Assembly: GCA_043718225.1 (NCBI GenBank)
Contig: JAYSWD010000129.1
Coordinates: 1 to 38,491 of the forward strand
Direction: 5' to 3'
Length of the DNA: 38,491 nucleotides
Origin: Multiplicimicrobium sp043718225
GTDB taxonomy: Bacteria; Omnitrophota; Omnitrophia; Omnitrophales; Aquincolibacteriaceae
Shown here: positions 21,221-29,152 of the stretch, piece after piece
Layout: each line of letters begins with the position of its first letter
Numbering within the stretch: position 1 is the stretch's first letter
Position numbers and translations under genes: made by a program
Notes under the pieces: model-generated
Databases searched by the model: none
Told to the model about the DNA's origin: nothing
What the model saw: only the letters and a program-made list of their open reading frames with translations

Positions 21221-21562
21221 ATGACAACGCACGCAAAAGAAACTGAAAAAAAAGATAAAATTCACGAAGCGCTTGAGCTGCTCAATGAAGCCGCGAAAGA
21301 AAAAAAGGATGAGGTCTATGATGTGATTAACGCTAAATACGAGCATTTACGCGAAATGTTCGCGGGCGCGTTAGAAAACAGCCAGTCTGTCGCGGAAGAC
21401 GCGAAGAAGAAGCTGTCTAAAACACTTTCGGCGGAAGAAAAAAAGCTAAGACAGATCGCCGCGCAATGCGACAAGGAAGTGCGGAAGGAACCATGGACTT
21501 ACATCGGCGGAGTTGCTTTGGGAGCGCTTTGCCTGGGATTATTTCTGGGGCGGAAAAAATAA
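21221..21562 (+). CDS. DUF883 (YqjD/ElaB-like) tail-anchored protein, paralogue 2
   Basis: The protein has 113 residues, the same length and layout as the gene at 20224: a charged helical body (KKDKIHEALELLNEAAKEKK), the PWTYIGGVALGALCLGLFLG membrane helix and a final RKK. It is probably a tail-anchored inner-membrane protein that contacts ribosomes, as described for YqjD. AAAGGAAA precedes the ATG. It is followed by a YqjE-like gene, repeating the order yqjD-yqjE of enterobacteria. The two copies are separated only by small-membrane-protein genes. Confidence 0.9.
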   Translation: MTTHAKETEKKDKIHEALELLNEAAKEKKDEVYDVINAKYEHLREMFAGALENSQSVAEDAKKKLSKTLSAEEKKLRQIAAQCDKEVRKEPWTYIGGVALGALCLGLFLGRKK

Positions 21563-21593
21563 AATCAAGTCGTTTTTTGACAATAAGGGATTT

Positions 21594-21992
21594 ATGAAAT
21601 TAAAAAATGCTTGGTTTGTCGCGGAGATCTTAGGCGCTTTGGGAGTTGTGCAGCGTTATAAAAAAAATACGGCTGAGTGGATGCGGATTCAAACCGCGAC
21701 GGCTTGGCTTAAGGGTATTGGTTTTGCGCGCGACCTAGTGATTTATCAAGTGGGCATTTCGGCTTGTGTTTTACTGTTGGTAGTTAGCGCGATTTTGATG
21801 GAGGTGGCGGTTATTTTTTGTATCCCCATGAGCATGCAGGCGAGGGCGACAGCCGTTTTAGTGGTCAGCGCGATTGATTTTGCGGTGGCGCTGAGTTTTC
21901 TGGGATTTTTTCTATCGTCCGAGCGTTGGCTTAAACAAGCCGCGAAATACAATACTTGTGTTTCTGAATTGTTAAAAAATAAAAAAATTTAA
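21594..21992 (+). CDS. YqjE-like membrane protein
   Basis: This 132-residue protein has two strong membrane helices (about residues 52-78 and 84-108) between polar ends. The frame is open from 21513, but AAGGGA precedes the ATG at 21594. Size, helix layout and the position right after a DUF883 gene match the holin-like YqjE (DUF1469) family; sequence similarity by eye is modest, so the assignment leans on context. No enzymatic motif is visible. Confidence 0.6.
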   Translation: MKLKNAWFVAEILGALGVVQRYKKNTAEWMRIQTATAWLKGIGFARDLVIYQVGISACVLLLVVSAILMEVAVIFCIPMSMQARATAVLVVSAIDFAVALSFLGFFLSSERWLKQAAKYNTCVSELLKNKKI

Positions 21993-22007
21993 AACAAGGA
22001 GCCGAAA

Positions 22008-22166
22008 ATGACAACATCCACAATTTTATTAATTGTTCTCATCGTTTTACTGGTCGGAGGATTGCCGACATGGCCGCATAGCCGTAACTGGGGATATTAT
22101 CCCGCCGGCGGCATCGGTACTTTGCTTTTGATCGTGTTGATTTTGGCGCTCATGGGGCGCATCTAA
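22008..22166 (+). CDS. DUF3309 small membrane protein
   Basis: This 52-residue protein has two hydrophobic helices around the conserved block GGLPTWPHSRNWGYYPAGG, the hallmark of DUF3309. AAGGAG precedes the ATG. Proteins of this family occur in stress gene clusters and have no known activity. It is 22 bases upstream of dps and is probably co-transcribed. Confidence 0.9.
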   Translation: MTTSTILLIVLIVLLVGGLPTWPHSRNWGYYPAGGIGTLLLIVLILALMGRI

Positions 22167-22188
22167 TAAATACCCGAGGAGGGCTTGC

Positions 22189-22701
22189 ATGTTAACCAAA
22201 ATAGAAGATAGCGCTGCTACTGCCACCGATAAACAGGTGGATATAGCGCTTCCGAAAAATGACCGCAAGGAACTCGCGCACGCGCTTTCGCTTGTGCTGG
22301 CGGATACGTACGCGCTTTATTTGAAAACACAGAATTTCCACTGGAATGTTAAAGGCGCGCGTTTTCCGTCGCTGCACATTCTTTTTGAAAACCAGTACGT
22401 CGAATTGGCGGCCGCGGTCGATATAATCGCGGAGCGGATCCGCGCGTTAGGCTGTCCGGCTCCGGGAACGTTCAGCGAATTTTCAAAGCTAACTTGCCTG
22501 GAAGAAGGCAATTCTCAAATCCCGGCTGAGCAAATGGTTTCGGTATTAATGCATGACCATGAACGTCTCGCGCAAAGCATGCGCGCCATGATTCCGAAAG
22601 CGGAAAAGACACATGACCATGCTTCGGTTGAACTTCTTTCACAAAGAATATCAACGCACGAAAAAACGGCATGGATGTTACGCAGTACAAACGAAACCTG
22701 A
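22189..22701 (+). CDS. dps: Dps ferritin-like DNA-protection protein
   Basis: This 170-residue four-helix ferritin-like protein has the Dps ferroxidase set H51, H63, D78 and E82, with the spacing typical of the family (NFHWNVKGARF then DIIAERIRALG). Dps forms 12-subunit shells that oxidise and store iron with peroxide and shield DNA in stress. The N-terminal 20 residues are polar and partly basic. GAGGAGGG precedes the ATG. A terminator-like hairpin follows, so it probably ends the stress operon. With katA and oxyR it forms the peroxide-defence part of the window. Confidence 0.95.
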   Translation: MLTKIEDSAATATDKQVDIALPKNDRKELAHALSLVLADTYALYLKTQNFHWNVKGARFPSLHILFENQYVELAAAVDIIAERIRALGCPAPGTFSEFSKLTCLEEGNSQIPAEQMVSVLMHDHERLAQSMRAMIPKAEKTHDHASVELLSQRISTHEKTAWMLRSTNET

Positions 22702-22718
22702 AAAAAATAAAGTAAAAC

Positions 22719-22774
22719 AAGGTTTCTCGGCGTCCAACTCCGTCTGAAAGAAGGAGAGACGAAGACCTTTTTTT
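22719..22774 (+). terminator. Rho-independent terminator after dps
   Basis: AAGGT near 22719 pairs with ACCTT near 22764-22768. Inner pairing is CGTC/GACG and CTCC/GGAG, and a run of seven T follows (22768-22774). It lies 18 bases after the dps stop and before the ribosome site of the next operon. Confidence 0.6.
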
Positions 22775-22789
22775 GGGATAGGATGAAGT

Positions 22790-25105
22790 ATGTGGAAAAA
22801 ATGGCTTCCATGGCGTTTCTTCATTAGAACCGTTGCGAGAAAAAAAGGTTTCCTGGATCCGGTCGCGTTTATTTCCAAGCTTCAGAGTTTCGGCCAGCCC
22901 TCCGAAGTTGCTATGCCGATCGAAATTATCCGTCTTGCGACCATACTGATCGCGCGCGGTTCGCTTAATGTCGTCGCCATCCAGCATAATCTCGATTGGA
23001 ATTGGCCGTATTGGGTGGTGCGCCAATTCGATCCCAAAGACGTTTCTTTTATTCCGCGCGCTTTTTCGCTGACCCATATTAATTTAACTCACCGCAACTG
23101 GACCGCGGTCGGCATTCCTGATGTCAGTCTTTACCCCATTGTCGACCCGCGCGGGATGCTGACGCCTTTTCTGGACGGCTGGTCTTTGGATGCCTGGGTG
23201 GTGCAGGGCGAAGGCGACGAAAATCTTATCCCGTCGCATCTCAAAACCATTTCTCAGAAATGGCATTTAGAAAAAAATCCTTATATCGCGACTCACGCGA
23301 ATCATCATCATTTAAAGCTGGATACGCATATTACGGTTGAAAAAAGCAAAGACGGGCCGTATTGCGTCATGACCGCCGAAGCGGGTTCTGCCGCTCCGGC
23401 ATGGCTTGTTATTTCGGTGCGGCCTTTCAATGCAGAAGGCGTCAGCGAAGTCAGAAGCATCAAGCTGATCGACCAGGGTTTGACCTGGCAGATAAATAAA
23501 AAAGAGCGGGTTTATTTTAATGAGGTGCCCGATAAACATTATTTTTCGGAATTCCGCGAAGGCGATGTTTACCGCAAGGTCCTTGCCGCGAATAAAAATC
23601 CAGAAAAACTGTCCGCGCAAAACGCCGAATCAGTTGACTGCCCTTCGGGAATGGCAACCGCGGCCGCGATGTTCCGTATTCCGGAAGGCGGCAAAAGAAA
23701 AATCGAAATACAGATTCCTCTGACGATTTCATTGCTCACTAAACCGGCACCGGACCGCTTTATCGCGGCACACGGCAAAGAAGCGGAGCTGGCCTGGACG
23801 GAAGCCGCGCAGGGCCACGCCAAACTGCAAGTCGCAGATAAACAAACCCAGATGGTTTATGATGCCGCCATTTACACGCTGATATTGCACACGCCCGGTG
23901 TAGATGCTTTTCCGGGCCCTTATACATACAAACACTTTTGGTTCCGCGACGCGGCTTTTATCATGCACGCTCTTTTAGTCGCGAATTTACCGGCGCGCGC
24001 CAAAAAAATTCTAAATCATTTTCCCGCGCGGCAAAGGCTGACGGGTTATTTTTGCTCACAGGATGGAGAATGGGATTCAAATGGGCAGGTGCTCTGGATT
24101 TTTCGCCGCTATTGCGAATTAACGGGAACTTTACCCAAACCGGCCTGGAAGGAAGCGATCCGCAAAGGCGCGGAATGGATAAGGCATAAAAGGCTTCCCG
24201 AAGACCTAGCCAAGCCGCATGCGGGGCTTTTTCCGCCGGGATTCAGCGCGGAACATTTAGGCCCGAATGATTTTTATTATTGGGATGATTTTTGGGGCGT
24301 GGAAGGCTTTCTTTCCGCGGCTTATTTAATGCGGGCTTATCAGGATTATTCTGCGGCGGACCACTATGAAAAGGAGGCGGATCATTTTGAAGCTTGTTTG
24401 ATCCGCAGCCTGGATCAAAACGAGGAAAAGCTAGGGACCAAAGCCATGCCCGCGTCGCCCTATCGCCGCCTGGATACCGGTGTGATCGGTTCTTTGGCTA
24501 TCGGCTATCCTCTGACTTTTTGGGAGCCGGATGATTTGCGAGTTATGCAAACGGTGGAGTATCTTTTAAAAAATCATTTTATTGAAGGCGGATTTTTTCA
24601 CGATATGAGCCATTCGGGCATTAATCCGTATTTAACGTTAACCGTCGCGCAATCCCTTTTAAGAAATCAGGACGCGCGTTACGCGGATGTTTTACGGCGT
24701 ATACAAAAACTTGCTTCACCGACGGGCCAATGGCCGGAAGCCGTTCATCCGCAGACTCACGGCGGATGCATGGGCGACGGCCAGCATGTTTGGGCGGCCG
24801 CGGAATGGATTTTGATGATCCGAAATTGTTTCGTGCGCGAAGAAAAAGACCGGCTTATTTTATGTTCCGGAATATTGCCTGAGTGGTATGAGGGCGGGAA
24901 AACCGCCGCGTTCGGAAAAACATTAGTTCCGCAGGGAATAATTTCGGTTGAACTTTCGCACGAAGGCGCGGGTATGCGTGTCAGCTGGAAAGCGGAGTGG
25001 CGCGAAAGAATGCCGCCGATGGAAATCCGGCTGCCGGGATACGCCCCGGCCGAGGTTAAGCACGGAGAAACAACGGTTCTGCTTTCGAAGGAAACGCGCG
25101 CATGA
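22790..25105 (+). CDS. Glucoamylase-like (alpha/alpha)6-barrel glycoside hydrolase
   Basis: This 771-residue protein has no signal peptide (its start is basic, MWKKWLPWRFF), so it is probably cytoplasmic. Residues 1-340 look beta-rich, like the N-terminal super-sandwich of GH15-type enzymes. Residues about 355-680 form an alpha/alpha barrel with YKHFWFRDAAFIMHALL, GEWDSNGQVLWIFRRYCELTG and GPNDFYYWDDFWGVEGFL, the acidic and aromatic pattern of GH15-like families. A C-terminal beta region closes the protein. The substrate is unknown; an alpha-glucan or glycolipid-linked sugar is possible. Its stop overlaps the next gene's ATG by four bases. The ribosome site is GGATAGGATGAAG. The order hydrolase, transferase, phosphoesterase suggests one pathway. 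Confidence 0.75.
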   Translation: MWKKWLPWRFFIRTVARKKGFLDPVAFISKLQSFGQPSEVAMPIEIIRLATILIARGSLNVVAIQHNLDWNWPYWVVRQFDPKDVSFIPRAFSLTHINLTHRNWTAVGIPDVSLYPIVDPRGMLTPFLDGWSLDAWVVQGEGDENLIPSHLKTISQKWHLEKNPYIATHANHHHLKLDTHITVEKSKDGPYCVMTAEAGSAAPAWLVISVRPFNAEGVSEVRSIKLIDQGLTWQINKKERVYFNEVPDKHYFSEFREGDVYRKVLAANKNPEKLSAQNAESVDCPSGMATAAAMFRIPEGGKRKIEIQIPLTISLLTKPAPDRFIAAHGKEAELAWTEAAQGHAKLQVADKQTQMVYDAAIYTLILHTPGVDAFPGPYTYKHFWFRDAAFIMHALLVANLPARAKKILNHFPARQRLTGYFCSQDGEWDSNGQVLWIFRRYCELTGTLPKPAWKEAIRKGAEWIRHKRLPEDLAKPHAGLFPPGFSAEHLGPNDFYYWDDFWGVEGFLSAAYLMRAYQDYSAADHYEKEADHFEACLIRSLDQNEEKLGTKAMPASPYRRLDTGVIGSLAIGYPLTFWEPDDLRVMQTVEYLLKNHFIEGGFFHDMSHSGINPYLTLTVAQSLLRNQDARYADVLRRIQKLASPTGQWPEAVHPQTHGGCMGDGQHVWAAAEWILMIRNCFVREEKDRLILCSGILPEWYEGGKTAAFGKTLVPQGIISVELSHEGAGMRVSWKAEWRERMPPMEIRLPGYAPAEVKHGETTVLLSKETRA

Positions 25106-26661
25106 AAATCCTGATGATGACCAATACTTACGCGCCGATTGTGGGCGGGCTTGAAAAGTCCATTCAGGTTTTCAGCGAGCAATTCAGGCTAAAAGGGCAT
25201 GAGGTTAAAATTGTCGCGCCCGAATTCGAAAAAATGCCGGCGCATGAGAAAGACGTGGTTCGCGTTCCCTCAATTGAAAAATTTGTCGGAACGGATTTTT
25301 CACTCGGCCTGCCGCTGCCCGAAATCCTCGAAGATTTAATCCAGAAATTCAAGCCTGATATCGTGCATTCGCACCATCCCTTTTTGATGGGAGATTTAGC
25401 TTTGCGTGTCTGCGGGCAATATAAAATTCCGTTAGTTTTTACCTATCACACGATGTTTGAACATTATTCAAATTTCGGGCTTGATCACCAAACCATGCAA
25501 AAATTCGTCGTCGAAATCGCCAACGGTTACGCGAACATGGTGAACCAGGTCATTGTGCCGAGCGAAAGCGTGGGGCGCGTTTTAGTGGAAAGAAAAATCC
25601 ATACGCCCATCGCGGTTGTGCCTACAGGCCTGGATGTTGGTTATTTCGCGTCCGCGGACAAAAAATTTAGAAGCCAGTTTAAAATTCCGCAAAAAGTTTT
25701 TGTAGTCGGCCATGTGGGGCGGCTGTCTCCCGAAAAAAACCTGATGTTTTTAACCGAAGCTGTCGCTGAATTTTTGGCTCAGCATAAGGCCGCGCATTTT
25801 TTGATTGTCGGCGGCGGGCCATGCGAAAGAGAGATGAAAAAAATGCTGCGCACCAAAGAAGTTTTGCAAAGAGTGCATTTTACGGGAGTACAAAAAGGTA
25901 AAAACCTGGTTGAGGCTTATCACGCGATGGATGTATTTGCTTTCGCGTCAAAAAGTGAAACACAGGGCATGGTGGTCACCGAAGCGATGGCAGCCGGCCT
26001 GCCTGTCGTGGCGTTGGACGCGCCCGGTGTGCGTGAAGTCGTAGTTGATAAAAAGAACGGTCGTTTGCTGGCGGAAGAGTCTCGTAAAAATTTCGCGGCG
26101 GCGCTTTCCTGGAGCTTAAGCCGGACGGCCCCGCGATGGAACTTGATCAAGAAACAGGCGCTCGAAACCGCGCATGAGTTTTCTCTGGAAGCATGCGCGA
26201 AAAAAGCGTTAAAAGTTTATGAGGCTGTTTGCAAAGAGCAGAACGTGCCTTCGGAAGAAAAGAGGAGCGCTTGGAGAGCTTTGGGCGGCCGCTTTAAAAC
26301 CGAATTGGGATTATTGCTTAATCTTGGAAAAGCGGCCGGGTCGGCGGTTATTCAAGCTGCGGTGGCGGAAAGCCCATGGAAAGAAAAAATTACCGCCGCT
26401 TATCAGAAAAAAATCACGGAAGCGGTCGAGTCCTGGACGGTGGCGCTCAAAAAAAGCCGCAAACAGGAAGTCTTGGAACACGAAAAATTAAAATCTGAAA
26501 ATAGCAGTGAAGCGAGCGCTCAAAAAATTCGCGCGTACGAATCGGAATTAGTTGAGCTGAACCGCAAAGTCGCCGCAAGCTGCGAAGAGTTTGAAAAATA
26601 TCTGGATGAGTCCCAGGCCGCCATGAAAAAAGAATTCGAACCGGGAACCGGCAGATCATGA
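25102..26661 (+). CDS. GT4-family glycosyltransferase with C-terminal extension (paralogue 2)
   Basis: This 519-residue protein is a close paralogue of the gene at 11475 over its first 370 residues: the start MKILMMTNTYAPIVGGLEKS, the acceptor-side SHHPFLMGDLALR (90-102), GHVGRLSPEKN, and the E-x7-E pair E286/E294 in SETQGMVVTEAMAAG. Unlike paralogue 1 it carries about 130 extra residues (390-519), largely charged helix with a likely coiled coil (470-515), suitable for membrane or partner binding. Retaining sugar transfer to a lipid or polyol is likely from the HHPF-type signature, but the donor is unknown. It overlaps both neighbours by four bases, so the three genes are translated as a coupled unit. 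Confidence 0.9.
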   Translation: MKILMMTNTYAPIVGGLEKSIQVFSEQFRLKGHEVKIVAPEFEKMPAHEKDVVRVPSIEKFVGTDFSLGLPLPEILEDLIQKFKPDIVHSHHPFLMGDLALRVCGQYKIPLVFTYHTMFEHYSNFGLDHQTMQKFVVEIANGYANMVNQVIVPSESVGRVLVERKIHTPIAVVPTGLDVGYFASADKKFRSQFKIPQKVFVVGHVGRLSPEKNLMFLTEAVAEFLAQHKAAHFLIVGGGPCEREMKKMLRTKEVLQRVHFTGVQKGKNLVEAYHAMDVFAFASKSETQGMVVTEAMAAGLPVVALDAPGVREVVVDKKNGRLLAEESRKNFAAALSWSLSRTAPRWNLIKKQALETAHEFSLEACAKKALKVYEAVCKEQNVPSEEKRSAWRALGGRFKTELGLLLNLGKAAGSAVIQAAVAESPWKEKITAAYQKKITEAVESWTVALKKSRKQEVLEHEKLKSENSSEASAQKIRAYESELVELNRKVAASCEEFEKYLDESQAAMKKEFEPGTGRS

Positions 26662-29069
26662 TTCTTGAAGCGTTCACAAAAAAGTATTGCCGCTGGTTAA
26701 ATCCGGATGCTTTACGAATGCGCCTGCTCGGCTTGTCGCGGCCTCCGTTCGCGGAACCCGGTCGCGGCCTGATATTGATTCAAATCGACGGATTCTCGTA
26801 TACCAACTGCGAGCGCGCGATAAAAAAAGGCCACATGCCTTTTTTACGGAAGCTGATCCGGCGCGAGCATTATCAATTCAGGGACATGTACTCGGGAATT
26901 CCTTCTAACACGCCTGCGTTTCAAGGCGAATTTTTTTTCGGTAAGCCGCAATGTGTGCCGTCCTTTCAGTTTTGGGACCGGAAAAAAGGCAAAATCAATA
27001 CCATGTATGAAAAGTCTTCCGCGGAAGAAATGGAAAATTCCATGAAAGAAAAAGACCCGGGATTAATGTCGGGTGGGACTTCTTACGGGAATATTTTTGC
27101 GGGTGGCGCGGCGGAACCGCATTTGTGCGCTTCAACCGCGGATTGGCTGGGCACTTTGAAAGCGTGGAATCCATATTCCATTTTTGTGACGTTTTTATTA
27201 AGTCCATTTACGATTATTCGGGGCCTTTTTTTATGCATCGTCGAAGCGGCACTTGCTTTCATTGATTGTTTGCGGGCCCTGGGAAAAAAAGAAATCCTTC
27301 AGGAATTATCGTTTATTTTGATGCGGGTTTTTGTTTCGATCATGATGCGTGAAATAATCACGGCGCATGCCCGCATGGATGTTTACCGCGGAACCCGGGT
27401 GATTCACGTGAATTATTTCGGTTATGACGAGCAGGCGCACCGCCGCGGCCCCTCCACAAGATTTGCCTTTTGGAGTCTGAGCGGCATCGACAGCGCGATA
27501 AAAAAAATATGGCAATCCGCCATGAATTCCGACTTGCGCCATTATGATGTTTGGGTTTATTCCGATCACGGGCAGGAGACCGTGAAACCTTTTACGCTTA
27601 TTTCGGATAAAAGCATGCAGGATATCGTGCAGGAAGTCTATGAAGAGACAGGCATGGCTGAAGCCTCAACTTCCGCCCGCGCTTATTTGAAAAAACGGCA
27701 CCGGCTTTCCGGCGATACCGTGATGAGCCAGCGCTTTTTACACGGCGGCGACGAGGACGAGGATTTGACGCGGCCGATCGTGACCACTTTAGGGCCGATC
27801 TGCCATATTTACTTTCCTAAAAAAATTAACGATAAGGAAAAAAGGCTATTTTCAGAAAAGCTTTTGAAAAAAAATAAATTCTTGCCGGTGGTCGCTATTC
27901 CGCTCGAAAACGGGAAAATCGAATATCAAACGCAAAAGGAAACTTTGCATTTGCCCGCCGACTCAACGAAGCTTTTGGGGCCCGACCACCCTTACAGGGA
28001 AGCGGTCGCGAAGGACTTAGAATCTTTTTTCAAACTGGAAAACCGCGGCGATTTGGTGCTTTTCGGCTGGTGTTACGGTACACCCGGCATTTCATTTTCA
28101 AGCGAAAGCGGCGCTCACGCGGGTATCGGCCCTCACGAAACACAGGCTTTTATCCTGCTTCCGCCGGATGCCCAGATTGAAAAAAATCCGAAAATTTTAA
28201 TCCGCGGGAGCGACTTGAGACAGGCCGCGTTGAAAGTGCTCGGAAAAACCAAGCGGGACCGCCGAATCAAGCGGGAGGCGTTTTCCAAAGAACGCAGGAA
28301 GTTGCGCGTGATGTCTTATAACGTCCACAGCTGTACCGGAATGGACGGAGTATTATCAGTGGAAAGGATCGCGCGCGTTATCGCCAAATTGGATCCCGAT
28401 ATCGTCGCGCTGCAAGAACTGGATGCAGGGCGGAGAATTAAAGACTGTGATCAGGCAGCCGCGATCGCGCAGGAACTCGAAATGCATTTTCATTTTCATT
28501 CGGTGTATGGCGCGGAAAAACAGTGTTTTGGAAACGCGATTCTCAGTTGTCATCCGATGAAATTGATCAAAGCGGAGGCTCTGCCCGTGTTGAATGACCA
28601 CAAATTCCTTGAGCCGCGCGGAATTTTGCGGATGGAAATAGATTTTTACGGCCATAAAGTCCAGGTTTTAAACACGCATTTGAGTGTTTGGCCGCCTGAG
28701 ATGCGCCTGCAAATTGAGAAATTGGCGGCGGATGATCACCTGAAAAAGACCGCAGCGGATGAAAACATCATCCTGTGCGGCGATTTTAATATGACGCCGC
28801 AGTCAAAGCTTTACCGCCAGCTCTCGCAGCATTATAAGGTGCCGGTATTTCACAGAGAGAAAGGTGCCACAAAAAATACATGGCTGAGCCAGTGGCCGAT
28901 TCGACAACTAGATCATATTTTGATGCGCGGCGGCCTGGAGGCGGAATTTGTGCATTTGAAACGATCGAGGCTTGAACGCGACGCTTCGGATCATTTGCCG
29001 ATTGTCGCGGATTTTACATTTTTAAACAAATCTCTGGCAAAAGATGAAACGGGGGAAAAAGTATGGTAA
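26658..29069 (+). CDS. Two-domain phosphoesterase: alkaline-phosphatase superfamily plus EEP domain
   Basis: The protein has 803 residues. The N-terminal part (about 35-540) has the metal-binding IQIDGFS (D44), a probable nucleophile T85 in IPSNTPAF, GYDEQAHRRGP and YSDHGQE, which is the pattern of type I phosphodiesterase/NPP proteins in the alkaline-phosphatase superfamily. An unusual hydrophobic insertion (about 172-235) may bind the membrane. The C-terminal part (about 548-800) is an endonuclease/exonuclease/phosphatase (EEP) domain with SYNVHSCTGMDG, ALQELD, NTHLS, LCGDFNMTP and SDHLPIV; all metal and catalytic residues look present. No signal peptide is visible. EEP proteins such as YbhP sit beside phospholipid synthesis genes, so a phospholipid or glycolipid headgroup substrate is a fair inference. 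The start overlaps the upstream stop by four bases. Confidence 0.85.
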   Translation: MILEAFTKKYCRWLNPDALRMRLLGLSRPPFAEPGRGLILIQIDGFSYTNCERAIKKGHMPFLRKLIRREHYQFRDMYSGIPSNTPAFQGEFFFGKPQCVPSFQFWDRKKGKINTMYEKSSAEEMENSMKEKDPGLMSGGTSYGNIFAGGAAEPHLCASTADWLGTLKAWNPYSIFVTFLLSPFTIIRGLFLCIVEAALAFIDCLRALGKKEILQELSFILMRVFVSIMMREIITAHARMDVYRGTRVIHVNYFGYDEQAHRRGPSTRFAFWSLSGIDSAIKKIWQSAMNSDLRHYDVWVYSDHGQETVKPFTLISDKSMQDIVQEVYEETGMAEASTSARAYLKKRHRLSGDTVMSQRFLHGGDEDEDLTRPIVTTLGPICHIYFPKKINDKEKRLFSEKLLKKNKFLPVVAIPLENGKIEYQTQKETLHLPADSTKLLGPDHPYREAVAKDLESFFKLENRGDLVLFGWCYGTPGISFSSESGAHAGIGPHETQAFILLPPDAQIEKNPKILIRGSDLRQAALKVLGKTKRDRRIKREAFSKERRKLRVMSYNVHSCTGMDGVLSVERIARVIAKLDPDIVALQELDAGRRIKDCDQAAAIAQELEMHFHFHSVYGAEKQCFGNAILSCHPMKLIKAEALPVLNDHKFLEPRGILRMEIDFYGHKVQVLNTHLSVWPPEMRLQIEKLAADDHLKKTAADENIILCGDFNMTPQSKLYRQLSQHYKVPVFHREKGATKNTWLSQWPIRQLDHILMRGGLEAEFVHLKRSRLERDASDHLPIVADFTFLNKSLAKDETGEKVW

Positions 29070-29152
29070 ACGGCGGCGTTAAAGTTTTTCCGCATGCCTT
29101 TTAGCTTTCTTCCCCAATGTGGCGTGGATACGCATTAACATAATTAAAATAT

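Noticed and set aside
22472..23077. 201-residue ORF on the minus strand
   Set aside because: It is antisense to dps, a terminator and the start of the hydrolase gene, with no domain pattern.
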